NCBI GenBank assembly: GCA_947475715.1
Contig: CANJNY010000026.1
Location: 1-45,764, forward strand
Source of the DNA: Prolixibacteraceae bacterium
GTDB lineage: Bacteria; Bacteroidota; Bacteroidia; Bacteroidales; Prolixibacteraceae
Length of the DNA: 45,764 nt
Direction: 5' to 3'
Shown: positions 24,054-32,835 of the stretch, one piece after another
Numbering within the stretch: position 1 is the stretch's first letter
Layout: each line of letters opens with the position of its first letter
The notes under the pieces: generated by a model
The model's input: the letters and a program-made list of their open reading frames with translations, nothing else
Database searches by the model: none
Told to the model about the DNA's origin: nothing
Translations under genes and position numbers: made by a program

Positions 24054-26312
24054 ATGCAATATAATGCTAAAATGATCCTGAAAGAGTATGTACTTCTCAC
24101 GATTACAATCATCTTCCTTTTCGGTTGTAACCAATCTTCACCGGAACGGTTAACCCGATATGTGAATCCATTTATCGGAACTGATGAGGACGGACATACC
24201 TTCCCCGGCGCCCTGGTCCCATTTGGAATGGTCCAGCTAAGCCCCGATAATGGCGATCGGGGGTACAATTGGTGTGCAGGTTATCACTATAGCAGCAAAA
24301 ATATTGGAGGGTTTAGCCATACCCATTATAGCGGAACCGGCGCCGAAGACCTTTGTGATATCTCGCTGTTCCCGCTTGTCAATATGGAAGCCTCCCCCAA
24401 ACCGATAAGAAGTGAATTCTCGCATCAGGACGAGATCGCCAAACCGGGATATTACTCCGTTTATCTTAAGTCCTTTGACATTAAGGCAGAACTTACAGCC
24501 ACTATCCATTGCGGTCTCCATCGTTACACTTTTCCGGAAAGTAAAAATGCCATAATCAAGCTTGATCTGGGTGTCGGAAACGGTGTCGAAGCACGTGTTG
24601 GACACAATGGCGACTTACCATTAGAGTGTTATTTCAGGAAAATAAGTAATAACACATTCGTTGGATCAAGGCGTTCGATTGGGTTCGTTGGTGAGCGGAT
24701 CATCTATTTTGCAGCTCAGACCAGTAAGCCGGTTGACGATGTGACCATTTTCGCCGATAGTGTCAGGGTTAATTCAAAAGAAATGGGACGTGCAGTAAGA
24801 TTAGTCTCGTCGCTTACATTTCCAGGAACTAAAAAAGGGGAACAGTTGTTGGTGAAAGTTGCCATCAGCTCAGCCAATGTCGAAGGGGCGCTTGCCGGTC
24901 TTGAGGAGATAAAGGATTGGGATTTTGAATCGGTGAAGAATAGTGCCTCCAATGCCTGGGAGGGTGAATTAGGTAAGATCAGGGTAACTTCCGGTGATCA
25001 GGCATTTAAGGAGTCTTTTTACACAGCAGCATACCATTGTTATTTTGCCCCTTTCCGTTTTGACGATGCCTTGGGTAATTATACAGGGGCCGATAAAAAA
25101 ATATATAACGGGAAAAATATTTATACCTTAAGTTCCTTATGGGATACCTACAGGGCTGCAGTTCCGTTGTTTACACTCACGCAAACGGAACGGCAACCTG
25201 CTATTATTCAGACTTTTCTTGAATTCTACAAACAACATGGCTTGCTTCCTTCCTGGGAACTCTATTTTAATGAGGCCAATGTGATGCCGGGATATCATGC
25301 TGTTCCGATAATAGCCGATGCTATGTTAAAAGGTATTCAGGGCTTTGATGGTGACCTGGCTTACGAGGCAATGAAAACTACTGCAAATGAAGATATTCGT
25401 GAATCTGACTATTATCGTCAGTATGGATATGTTCCCGATGACCTCGATCCAAGGCAGCGGGGAGTAACCAAAACAGTTGAATACGCTTTTGATGATTGGT
25501 GCATTGCTCAGGTTGCCAGGAGGCGTAATAATAGCGCAGACTATGATGAATTTATGAAACGGAGCGGCTACTGGAAAAATCTCTTTGACAGCAAAAGTGG
25601 ATTTGTCCGGGCCAAGGACTCCAAAGGGCAATGGATGCTCCCCTTTAATCCCAGGGAATCGATTGGATTTCAGGAGGGTAATGCCTGGATTTATACCTGG
25701 TATGTACCTCAGGATCTCAATGGATTAATAACCGCGATGGGAGGTGCCGGAAAATTTGGTCAAAAGCTTGATTCACTTTATAATGCTACCGATGGGCGAA
25801 AAAGCAATCTGAAAAACAACGGCTATTACGGATTGTCTGAGTTTTCGAACGAACCAAGCCACCATGTCCCTTACCTCTACAGTTACATCGGAAAACCCTG
25901 GCAGACAGCTGATAAAGTGAATCATATTCTGACCAATTTCTATAGTAATCAGCCAAACGGATTGTGTGGGAATGACGATTGCGGACAAATGAGTGCATGG
26001 TATATCCTAAGTTCAATTGGCTTTTATCCTGTCAATCCGGTAAATGGGCAATACGTTTTTGGATCTCCCCTTGCCAATCAGTCGGTGATCACCCTGGGAA
26101 ATGGAAAGCAATTTAGTGTTAAGGCAGAAAACCTGAGCAAAAAGAATATCTATATTCAGAAAGCATCATTGAATGGAATGCCATATACCCGATCGTATAT
26201 TACCCATTCCGATATCTTAAAGGGTGGTGAACTGGTGTTGTCAATGGGAGTGAAACCCTCTGAAACCTGGGGAACACGAACAGAGGATCTGCCCGGAATT
26301 TCAGAAAATTAA
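24054..26312 (+). CDS. GH92 alpha-mannosidase, lipoprotein
   Basis: 752 residues. The signal sequence ends in a lipobox (TIIFLFGC), so the enzyme is probably a lipidated periplasmic or surface protein; an ATG at 24072 is an equally good start. GH92 hallmarks are clear: YVNPFIGTDEDGHTFPGALV, PFGMVQLSPDNG and GFSHTHYSGTGAEDLCDIS near the N-terminus. SSLWDTYRAAVPLFTL, ISFQEGNAW-type IGFQEGNAWIYTWYVPQD, and NEPSHHVPYLYSYIGKPWQT follow. GNDDCGQMSAWYILSSIGFY near 636 carries the Asp residues that act as base. Family members are calcium-dependent exo-alpha-mannosidases that trim alpha-mannosides such as N-glycans or yeast mannan. A WG-repeat gene follows after 20 bases. Confidence 0.95.
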   Translation: MQYNAKMILKEYVLLTITIIFLFGCNQSSPERLTRYVNPFIGTDEDGHTFPGALVPFGMVQLSPDNGDRGYNWCAGYHYSSKNIGGFSHTHYSGTGAEDLCDISLFPLVNMEASPKPIRSEFSHQDEIAKPGYYSVYLKSFDIKAELTATIHCGLHRYTFPESKNAIIKLDLGVGNGVEARVGHNGDLPLECYFRKISNNTFVGSRRSIGFVGERIIYFAAQTSKPVDDVTIFADSVRVNSKEMGRAVRLVSSLTFPGTKKGEQLLVKVAISSANVEGALAGLEEIKDWDFESVKNSASNAWEGELGKIRVTSGDQAFKESFYTAAYHCYFAPFRFDDALGNYTGADKKIYNGKNIYTLSSLWDTYRAAVPLFTLTQTERQPAIIQTFLEFYKQHGLLPSWELYFNEANVMPGYHAVPIIADAMLKGIQGFDGDLAYEAMKTTANEDIRESDYYRQYGYVPDDLDPRQRGVTKTVEYAFDDWCIAQVARRRNNSADYDEFMKRSGYWKNLFDSKSGFVRAKDSKGQWMLPFNPRESIGFQEGNAWIYTWYVPQDLNGLITAMGGAGKFGQKLDSLYNATDGRKSNLKNNGYYGLSEFSNEPSHHVPYLYSYIGKPWQTADKVNHILTNFYSNQPNGLCGNDDCGQMSAWYILSSIGFYPVNPVNGQYVFGSPLANQSVITLGNGKQFSVKAENLSKKNIYIQKASLNGMPYTRSYITHSDILKGGELVLSMGVKPSETWGTRTEDLPGISEN

Positions 26313-26332
26313 TTAAAACAAATTAGTTACAG

Positions 26333-26776
26333 ATGAAAATAATTCTTTTGATCTCATTGCTGTTTTGCGCCATAATCTTAAAGGCACAGGTGGTCCCTTT
26401 TTATTCTGCGGCCAACGACAAATACGGATATAAAAACGACAAGGGTGAGGTGGTCATAGCCCCGAAATATGACCTTGCATATAACCTCGATGAGGGAATG
26501 GCAGCCATAAAGATGGATGGGAAGTATGGATATGTAAACAAATCCGGTAAAGAGATCATCGCACCAAAATACGATAATACCTGGAAATTTATTGGGGGTT
26601 TTGCAGCGGTAAAATTGGGAGGTAAGATTGGTTTTATTGATTTAACGGGCAAAGAGGTAACCCCTCCCATTTACGAGGAGGGGTATAATTATCATGGCGC
26701 ATGCTGCTATAAAGGGTTGGCACACGTCAAACAGAACGGGAAGTGGAAGGTTATTAAAATCGAATCTGCTCAGTAA
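26333..26776 (+). CDS. Exported WG-repeat protein
   Basis: 147 residues. After a signal peptide (ILLISLLFCAIILKAQ) the protein is made of about four WG (KWG) repeats. Each has the form KYGYKNDKGEVVIAPKYD; examples are GKYGYVNKSGKEIIAPKYD, GKIGFIDLTGKEVTPPIYEE and NGKWKVIK. WG repeats form small beta units of unknown binding function and are common in exported Bacteroidota proteins. Its 20-base distance from the GH92 gene suggests cotranscription. The stop codon lies one base before the convergent rlmD stop. Confidence 0.85.
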   Translation: MKIILLISLLFCAIILKAQVVPFYSAANDKYGYKNDKGEVVIAPKYDLAYNLDEGMAAIKMDGKYGYVNKSGKEIIAPKYDNTWKFIGGFAAVKLGGKIGFIDLTGKEVTPPIYEEGYNYHGACCYKGLAHVKQNGKWKVIKIESAQ

Positions 26777-26777
26777 T

Positions 26778-28196
26778 TTAAACACCTGTTATTTTTTCAA
26801 GCAACACCACATTCTCAACATGGTGAGTATGTGGAAACATATCAACCGGCTGAACCTTTGTAACCTGGTAGCTGTGACTCAGAAGGCTTATATCCCTGGC
26901 CTGTGTCGCCGGATTGCAACTTACATAGACAATTTTTTCAGGTGCCGCGTGTAAGATCGCTTCGATCACCTCCTCGTGCATTCCTGCTCTGGGAGGATCG
27001 GTGATAATCACATCGGGGTGACCGTGACTGGCTATAAAATCCCGTGTCAGGATATCCTTCATATCACCGGCAAAGAAACTTGTATTGGCGATCTGGTTGT
27101 TTTGTGCATTGATCTTCGCATCGGCAATGGCCTCCGGTACATATTCAATGCCAATAACTTTTGCGGCTTTTGCGGCTACAAAGCAGGCAATTGTTCCGGT
27201 TCCGGTATATAAATCGTAAACAATCTCATTCCCGGTTAGGGCAGCAAAATCACGTGCTATTTTGTACAGCTCGTAAGCCTGGAGTGAATTTGTTTGATAA
27301 AAAGATTTCGGGCCAATGATAAATTTAAGCCCTTCCATCTCTTCGATAATATGATCCCTTCCTTTAAAAAGGTGAATCTCCTGATCGGTGATGGTATCAT
27401 TTCCCTTTTGATTGATCACGTAAAGCAGTGAGGTTATCTCCGGGAATTTTGCGCAAAGAAAATTTAGCAACGCTTCCCGCTGTTCAATGTTCTCAGAGAA
27501 AAAGATGGCTATAACCATCAATTCACCGGTACTTGTGGTACGTATCATCAGATTTCGCAGAAATCCTTCCTTATTGCGTAAATCAAAAAAATCGAGTTTA
27601 TTACTTGTTGCATAATCTTTTACTGCATTCCTTATGGCGTTTGAGGGATCGGATTGGAGCCAGCATTTGGTTACATTTAATACCTTATCAAACATCCCCT
27701 GGACATGAAATCCCAGTACGTCCATATCGCCGAATTCATTCCCTGACTTAACTTCATCATTAGTTAGCCAACGGCGGTTCGAAAAAGTAAACTCCAGTTT
27801 ATTGCGATAAAAGGTGGAATTAGCAGAGCCTTTAATTGGCATTACTTCAGGGGCATTCACCCTGCCGATTCTTGTCAGCTGATCGAAAACCTGTTTGTGC
27901 TTGTAAAAGAGTTGCTTATCATATTTCAGATATTGCCATTTACACCCTCCGCAAATATCAAAGTGTTCGCAAAAGGGCGCAATACGGTCGGGTGAACCGG
28001 TCTGTATTCTTACCACTCTGGCCTCCTGATACTTCTCTCTCTTCTTAATTACCTGAAGATCGACAATATCTCCGGGTATAACTCCGGTAGTAAATACCAC
28101 AACACCGTTTACTCTGGCGATCGCCTTCCCTTCGGCTCCGATATCAATGATCTCTACCCCTTCATAAAGTGGTAATGGTTTATTTCCTCTGGACAA
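26778..28196 (-). CDS. rlmD: 23S rRNA (uracil-5-)-methyltransferase RlmD/RumA family
   Basis: 472 residues using a TTG start at 28196. The frame also contains ATGs at 28244 and 28241, but a -7 box (TATCTTTG, 28219-28226 minus strand) lies inside that extension, so those ATGs would not be transcribed. The N-terminus from the TTG (SRGNKPLPLYEGVEIIDIG) also fits the family. A TRAM domain comes first, then an iron-sulfur cluster motif CEHFDICGGCKWQYL. The SAM-binding DLYTGTGTIACFVA, DPPRAGMHEEVI and the catalytic-Cys segment IVYVSCNPATQARD follow. The enzyme methylates a 23S rRNA uridine at C5; related proteins modify other positions, so the exact target is inferred. Confidence 0.88.
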   Translation of the reverse strand: MSRGNKPLPLYEGVEIIDIGAEGKAIARVNGVVVFTTGVIPGDIVDLQVIKKREKYQEARVVRIQTGSPDRIAPFCEHFDICGGCKWQYLKYDKQLFYKHKQVFDQLTRIGRVNAPEVMPIKGSANSTFYRNKLEFTFSNRRWLTNDEVKSGNEFGDMDVLGFHVQGMFDKVLNVTKCWLQSDPSNAIRNAVKDYATSNKLDFFDLRNKEGFLRNLMIRTTSTGELMVIAIFFSENIEQREALLNFLCAKFPEITSLLYVINQKGNDTITDQEIHLFKGRDHIIEEMEGLKFIIGPKSFYQTNSLQAYELYKIARDFAALTGNEIVYDLYTGTGTIACFVAAKAAKVIGIEYVPEAIADAKINAQNNQIANTSFFAGDMKDILTRDFIASHGHPDVIITDPPRAGMHEEVIEAILHAAPEKIVYVSCNPATQARDISLLSHSYQVTKVQPVDMFPHTHHVENVVLLEKITGV

Positions 28197-28218
28197 AATA
28201 TTGCGTTTAAAATTTCTG

Positions 28219-28226
28219 CAAAGATA
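28219..28226 (-). promoter_or_regulatory. rlmD -7 box (TATCTTTG, minus strand)
   Basis: CAAAGATA on the plus strand gives TATCTTTG on the minus strand. It lies 22 bases upstream of the TTG start at 28196 and downstream of the in-frame ATGs at 28241-28244, so it decides the start. Confidence 0.6.
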
Positions 28227-28369
28227 TAAATAGAAACTCATCAACAGAAACTACCCAAACACTAGAATTCACCCATGCATTTGAAACCTTTTCCTCTGCT
28301 ATTCAATTCCCGTTTTTATCATCAATTCACTCTTCCAAAAATAATTCCCCGTCGCCCTTCAAATTTTGG

Positions 28370-28455
28370 TATCTTTGTGCCCAATTTCAAACTCCTTTTG
28401 GCGTTCGGCCTTCCGGAGATGTCCGGTGGGTGGTCCAAAAGAGTATTTATCTTTG
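28370..28455 (+). promoter_or_regulatory. Two -7 boxes (TATCTTTG) before the ABC-F gene
   Basis: TATCTTTG occurs at 28370-28377 and again at 28448-28455, 16 bases before the ATG at 28472. The gene may have two start sites, one giving a leader of about 90 bases and one giving a leader of about 10 bases. Confidence 0.5.
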
Positions 28456-28471
28456 TATGTGTTTGTGAATC

Positions 28472-30415
28472 ATGAGTGTTTCAGTTGAAGAATTATACGT
28501 CGAATTCGGCGGTTTTGAGCTTTTTAAGCATGTGAATTTTATTGTCAATCCGCGCGACCGGATTGGTTTGGCAGGGAGAAATGGTGCCGGGAAATCGACA
28601 TTACTTAAAATACTGGCAGGGATGCAGACCCCAACTTCAGGTCGGGTAGTGATTCCGCGTGATATAAAGGTAGGGTATTTGCCCCAGCACATGGAACTCT
28701 CCGATTCAAGGACCGTAATGGAGGAGGCGGTAACCGCTTTTGCAGAGATTCTGGAACTTGAAAAACGGATTGAATTCCTCAATACCGAACTGAGTGTCCG
28801 TGAAGATTATGAATCAGTCGAATATCACCGGATTATCGACGAGATGCATGAGGCTAATGAGCGCTTTCAGCTGATGGGTGGAACAAATTTCCATGTCGAT
28901 ATCGAACAGACGATGATGGGCCTGGGCTTCGAAAGGTCAGATTTTACCAGACAAACCTCCGAGTTCTCAGGAGGTTGGCGCATGAGAATTGAACTTGCCA
29001 AGATACTACTAAAGAAACCAAATGTTTTTTTACTCGATGAGCCGACCAATCACCTGGATATCGAATCGATCGAATGGCTTGAAACTTTCCTCAAGGATTA
29101 TGCCGGAGCGGTGGTACTGGTCTCGCATGACCGTGCTTTTCTTGATAACGTTACCAACCGTACCGTTGAGATCAGCCTGGGAAAGATCTACGACTATAAA
29201 GTAAATTACACCAAATATCTTGAACTGCGTGTTGAGCGACGCGAGCAGCAGATGGCAGCTTTCCGCAACCAGCAAAAGATGATTGCTGATACAGAAGACT
29301 TCATCTCCCGTTTCAGATATAAGGCAACCAAATCGGTGCAGGTTCAGTCACGAATCAAACAACTTGATAAAGTTGACCGGATCGAAATCGACGAAGAGGA
29401 TACCCGCTCACTAAATATTAAATTTCCCCCTTCACCCCGATCGGGAACCGTGGTTTTCGAAGGGATTGAAGTGAGTAAACGATATGGGGATTTGTTGGTT
29501 CTGGATAAGGTCGATCTGAAACTGGAACGTGGTAACCGGATTGCCTTCGTTGGCAAAAACGGAGAGGGAAAGAGCACCATGGCCCGCATAATTATGCAGG
29601 AACTTGAATGTACCGGAGAACATAAACTGGGTCATAATGTCAAGATCGGCTATTTCTCTCAGAATCAGGCTTCAGAGCTTGACGAAGAACTTACCGCCTT
29701 TGAAACAATTGATAAAATTGCAGTTGGGGATATTCGCACCCGGATCAGGGATATCTTAGGGGCATTTATGTTCTCCGGACAGGATGCCGATAAAAAGGTT
29801 AAAGTACTCTCCGGAGGAGAACGGGCCCGTCTGGCGATGATCCGCCTTCTGCTGGAACCGGTTAATTTCCTTGTTTTGGATGAGCCAACCAACCACCTTG
29901 ATATCCATTCCAAGGGGTTATTAAAGCAAGCCCTGATTAATTTTGACGGTACACTTTTGGTTGTTTCGCATGACCGAGAGTTTATGGACGGGCTGGTCGA
30001 TGTGGTTTACGAGTTCAAACACAAAAGGATCAGGGAACATTTGGGTGGAGTATATGAATTCCTGCAAAAGCGGAAAATGGAGTCTTTGCGCGAACTTGAA
30101 GCGGCTTCACCTGAGAAAAAAGTGAAGAAGGAGGTGATTAAAGAGGTCGTTGCAGTTAGTTTTGATGATCGGAAGGAGATCAATAGGATGATCAACCGCA
30201 TTGAAAAGCAGATTAGTGAAGCCGAATGGCAAATTTCAAAATTGGAAGAGGAAATTGTCCAAATGGATAAAATGCTGGCTGATCCCTCAACTATGGATGA
30301 TAGTTCCTTGTTTAACCGCTATGGTGCATCCAAGAAACAGGTTGAGAAAGCGATGAAAGAGTGGGAGAAGCTCAATGAAGAGTTAAAAGTGTGGGAACGT
30401 AAAAGGAACTGGTGA
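28472..30415 (+). CDS. ABC-F family ATPase (Uup-like), ribosome-associated
   Basis: 647 residues. Two ATP-binding cassettes: Walker A GRNGAGKST at 35-43, signature FSGGWRMR and Walker B VFLLDEPTNHLD in the first; GKNGEGKST near 360, LSGGERARLAM and FLVLDEPTNHLD in the second. Between them lies the ABC-F linker (YTKYLELRVERREQQMAAF, RIKQLDKVDRIE). A C-terminal coiled coil (about 555-647, KEINRMINRIEKQISEAEWQ and onward) is typical of Uup-type members. No transmembrane part exists, so it is not a transporter; ABC-F proteins act on the ribosome, clearing stalled complexes or protecting from antibiotics. The lack of a long drug-resistance interdomain makes a housekeeping role more likely than resistance (inference). 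Confidence 0.92.
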   Translation: MSVSVEELYVEFGGFELFKHVNFIVNPRDRIGLAGRNGAGKSTLLKILAGMQTPTSGRVVIPRDIKVGYLPQHMELSDSRTVMEEAVTAFAEILELEKRIEFLNTELSVREDYESVEYHRIIDEMHEANERFQLMGGTNFHVDIEQTMMGLGFERSDFTRQTSEFSGGWRMRIELAKILLKKPNVFLLDEPTNHLDIESIEWLETFLKDYAGAVVLVSHDRAFLDNVTNRTVEISLGKIYDYKVNYTKYLELRVERREQQMAAFRNQQKMIADTEDFISRFRYKATKSVQVQSRIKQLDKVDRIEIDEEDTRSLNIKFPPSPRSGTVVFEGIEVSKRYGDLLVLDKVDLKLERGNRIAFVGKNGEGKSTMARIIMQELECTGEHKLGHNVKIGYFSQNQASELDEELTAFETIDKIAVGDIRTRIRDILGAFMFSGQDADKKVKVLSGGERARLAMIRLLLEPVNFLVLDEPTNHLDIHSKGLLKQALINFDGTLLVVSHDREFMDGLVDVVYEFKHKRIREHLGGVYEFLQKRKMESLRELEAASPEKKVKKEVIKEVVAVSFDDRKEINRMINRIEKQISEAEWQISKLEEEIVQMDKMLADPSTMDDSSLFNRYGASKKQVEKAMKEWEKLNEELKVWERKRNW

Positions 30416-30570
30416 GAAGAGCGTGAGGGAGGGATAGTGAGAAAAAGGGATGGAGAGACAACGTCAATCGAACAGCTCTATTTCTTCTAATTTACCTGCT
30501 AATTCAACCTATTTCACCTTTATTTTTCTTTATCTCACCTTATGAATAATTGAATTAAATTTACAAAAAT

Positions 30571-31314
30571 ATGGAAAAGACAGATTATATCTTCGGAATG
30601 CGTACCATTATCGAGGCAATCAATTCAGGCAAGGAGATTGAGAAAATATTGATTAAGAAAGGGTTGCAGGGAGATCTTTATCACGAGCTGATGGATCTTG
30701 TCCATCAAATGCAAATTCCTGTTCAATTGGTTCCTATTGAAAAACTAGACAGGGTTACGCGGAAAAATCACCAGGGAATCTTGGCATTTATATCGCCAAT
30801 CATTTACCAGAATATCGAGGAGATCATTCCGCGTCTTTATGAAGAGGGGAAGACTGCAATCATTCTGATACTTGATGAATTAACCGATGTGCGCAATTTT
30901 GGCGCGATTGCCAGGTCAGCCGAGGTTGCCGGAGTTCATGCGATTGTAATTCCTGAAAAAGGTTCTGCACAGATCAATGCCGATGCGATTAAAACGTCAG
31001 CAGGTGCGCTTCATCTTATTCCCGTTTGCCGCACAAAGAGTCTTGCAGGAGTTGTTAAATATTTAAAAAACAGTGGATTGAAGATAATTTCTGCGACCGA
31101 TAAGGGGGAGAAATTCTACTATAATATCGACATGAAAGATCCTGTTGCGATTATTCTAGGATCAGAGGATTTGGGTATCGAGGCAGGCCTGCTTAAAATT
31201 TCAGATGAGTGGGCTAAAATACCTCAATTCGGACAGATTCAGTCACTGAATGTCTCGGTTGCAGCCGGTATCCTGGTTTTTGAGGCAATTCGTCAGCGAT
31301 CGCTGAGCTTATGA
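30571..31314 (+). CDS. rlmB: 23S rRNA (guanosine-2'-O-)-methyltransferase RlmB (SpoU family)
   Basis: 247 residues. The N-terminal substrate-binding domain begins YIFGMRTIIEAINSGKEIEK. The SpoU trefoil-knot motifs are DELTDVRNFGAIARSAEVAG (motif 1), PVAIILGSEDLGIEAGLL (motif 2) and IPQFGQIQSLNVSVAAGILV (motif 3). The enzyme methylates the 2'-OH of a guanosine in the peptidyl-transferase region of 23S rRNA; a tRNA target cannot be excluded. The 155-base spacer before it contains no other gene. Its 3' end overlaps the convergent Lrp-family gene by six bases. Confidence 0.93.
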   Translation: MEKTDYIFGMRTIIEAINSGKEIEKILIKKGLQGDLYHELMDLVHQMQIPVQLVPIEKLDRVTRKNHQGILAFISPIIYQNIEEIIPRLYEEGKTAIILILDELTDVRNFGAIARSAEVAGVHAIVIPEKGSAQINADAIKTSAGALHLIPVCRTKSLAGVVKYLKNSGLKIISATDKGEKFYYNIDMKDPVAIILGSEDLGIEAGLLKISDEWAKIPQFGQIQSLNVSVAAGILVFEAIRQRSLSL

Positions 31315-31776
31315 AAAGATAGGAACCTCACGTTTAAAGGTCTCCTCGAGTGAAATGAACGTTTCAGTGGAGGAGACACCTGGGATCCGCTGAATTTTTT
31401 CACTCAAAATCTGTTTCAGGTGTTCGTTGTCACGCGCATATACCTTAATGAAAATAGCATACTCGCCTGTTGTATAGTGACATTCCACGACCTCACTGAT
31501 CGCATGCAGAAGCTCTGCAACTTCGTGGAATAGCCCACCCTTTTCAAGGAATATTCCAACATAGGTACATGTGCGGTAATCAACTTTTTTCGGGTCGATG
31601 GAATATCCCGAGCCGGTAATTACCCCCATGTCGATCATTCTGTTTACCCTTTGGTGTACAGCAGCCCTCGATATTCCGCAATCAGAGGCTACATCTTTAA
31701 ATGGGATCCGGGCATTTTTGGTGATAATATTCAGGATATGTAAATCGGTATCATCAAGTTGATTTCGAAGCGTCAT
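31309..31776 (-). CDS. Lrp/AsnC-family transcriptional regulator (copy 1)
   Basis: 155 residues. The N-terminal helix-turn-helix is LDDTDLHILNIITKNARIPF, then ASDCGISRAAVHQRVNRM. The C-terminal RAM/ligand domain includes VGIFLEKGGLFHEVAELL, VECHYTTGEYAIFIKVYA and STETFISLEETFKREVPI. Such proteins form octamers that sense amino acids and regulate metabolism. A close paralogue lies at 37143-37643. It follows the nitroreductase gene by 30 bases on the minus strand, so the two may be cotranscribed, and it is convergent and overlapping with rlmB by six bases. Confidence 0.92.
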   Translation of the reverse strand: MTLRNQLDDTDLHILNIITKNARIPFKDVASDCGISRAAVHQRVNRMIDMGVITGSGYSIDPKKVDYRTCTYVGIFLEKGGLFHEVAELLHAISEVVECHYTTGEYAIFIKVYARDNEHLKQILSEKIQRIPGVSSTETFISLEETFKREVPIFS

Positions 31777-31806
31777 GCAAAAATATTTTTCTATTTTAAT
31801 TATGGT

Positions 31807-32346
31807 TTATTGTTTGTCGAATACATCCCCAAATTTGTTCACCGAGACCTTATTCCAGATAATTTCATGATCTGACATTGGAGGCCGTTCAACAGCTTTA
31901 TATCCGATTCCGATGACCGAGAGAACTTCAAGTCGATCGGGAATATTAAACTGTTGGTGAATATATTCATTTGAAGTGATATCATCATCATAAAACCGGC
32001 GATTTATTTGTACCCAACATGAGCCAAGTCCAAGTGCTTCGGCTTCCAGCTGAATATAGAGAGAGGCAACCGAACAATCCTCCACCCAAACATCACTTCT
32101 TGATTTATCGCCGGTAATAATTATTGCCAAAGGAGCATGTCTGAGCAACGACGCTCCATGCGGCTTTGATGTTGCCAGTTTCTCCAGTAATTCGGTATTA
32201 TCTACCACAATGAATTCCCAGGGACGAAGTCCTTTGGAGGAGGGGGCAAGCATAGCTGCAGTAAGCAGTTTTATCACTTTTTGATCCTCAACTTTTTGAG
32301 AAAGAAATTTCCGGGTACTGCGTTGGTTGTAAAAAATGTCAAGCAT
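31807..32346 (-). CDS. Nitroreductase-family FMN protein
   Basis: 179 residues from the ATG at 32346. The open frame extends 43 codons upstream to 32475, but that extension has no recognisable sequence, and a -7 box (TAAATTTG, minus strand 32371-32364) lies inside it. Family features are FYNQRSTRKFL for FMN phosphate binding, MLAPSSKGLRPWEFIVV, HAPLAIIITGD and LEAEALGLGSCWVQI. Members reduce nitro compounds, quinones or related electrophiles with NAD(P)H. The exact substrate is unknown. The Lrp-family gene lies 30 bases downstream. Confidence 0.88.
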   Translation of the reverse strand: MLDIFYNQRSTRKFLSQKVEDQKVIKLLTAAMLAPSSKGLRPWEFIVVDNTELLEKLATSKPHGASLLRHAPLAIIITGDKSRSDVWVEDCSVASLYIQLEAEALGLGSCWVQINRRFYDDDITSNEYIHQQFNIPDRLEVLSVIGIGYKAVERPPMSDHEIIWNKVSVNKFGDVFDKQ

Positions 32347-32363
32347 AACAGACAAGTTTAGTG

Positions 32364-32371
32364 CAAATTTA
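32364..32371 (-). promoter_or_regulatory. Nitroreductase -7 box (TAAATTTG, minus strand)
   Basis: CAAATTTA on the plus strand reads TAAATTTG on the minus strand, 17 bases upstream of the ATG at 32346. It supports the shorter start for the nitroreductase. Confidence 0.5.
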
Positions 32372-32446
32372 CAAACCTTAGTTGATAATATTGAAAAAAA
32401 CCACCCTTTTTTAGAATTGCTTCTGTTTTTAGGTGATAACTTCGAA

Positions 32447-32659
32447 TTACTGAACCAGTTGTTTATAGTTATCATTAATTAAGTCAGGCAGATAGCTAGC
32501 AATCAGATTTAAGGCTGTCTCATTTGTAATTGTTTCATAACTGATAACCTTTTGCTGGTCCAGCGCGGTCAGGTTGATTACCTGGTCGAGTATCTTATAT
32601 GGCACTTGTCCCTTCCCCGGCCTGATCAGGCGGGCACCAAATCCATTCTTGTTAAACTT
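32447..32659 (-). pseudogene. C-terminal remnant of an unidentified protein-coding gene
   Basis: On the minus strand the frame from 32659 to a TAA at 32447-32449 encodes 70 residues that look like real protein: GFGARLIRPGKGQVPYKILD, then QVINLTALDQQKVISYETIT, then NETALNLIASYLPDLINDNY. The composition and the alternation of charged and hydrophobic residues are unlike intergenic sequence. An in-frame TAA precedes it and there is no ATG, so it appears to have lost its 5' part. I do not recognise the family. It lies just upstream of the nitroreductase promoter. The open frame seen on the plus strand at 32552-32758 is a shadow of this sequence. Confidence 0.5.
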
Positions 32660-32705
32660 TTAATTTATAATTACGCAAAGAAAATCGAAAATCAGGAAAT
32701 AAAAC

Positions 32706-32722
32706 ATGACATATATTGTCAT
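32706..32722. repeat. Small dyad ATGACA-N5-TGTCAT
   Basis: Six-base arms ATGACA (32706-32711) and TGTCAT (32717-32722) flank TATAT in a noncoding stretch between the gene remnant and the anti-sigma-like gene. It has the form of an operator for a dimeric regulator, but no promoter is obvious next to it. Confidence 0.35.
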
Positions 32723-32835
32723 AAATGCCACTTGCTGTTTTTAAATTTCAGCAATTAAATACTTTTAATTAAGGGATTTACTAGGGGATATTCGGGTTAC
32801 ACTTAAATGGGTTCAAAACAAGTTTTATGTGGAGG

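Noticed and set aside
17883-26776. A polysaccharide utilisation locus covering the TonB receptor, GH92 and neighbouring genes
   Set aside because: There is no SusD gene next to the TonB receptor, the genes are on different strands with separate promoters, and GH78 and GH92 are about 9 kb apart.
28275-28475. Open frame of 66 codons before the ABC-F gene
   Set aside because: It contains two -7 promoter boxes and overlaps the ABC-F start; the sequence shows no protein-like pattern.
32552-32758. Plus-strand open frame of 68 codons
   Set aside because: It is the reverse shadow of the protein-like minus-strand remnant at 32447-32659 and runs into noncoding AT-rich sequence.
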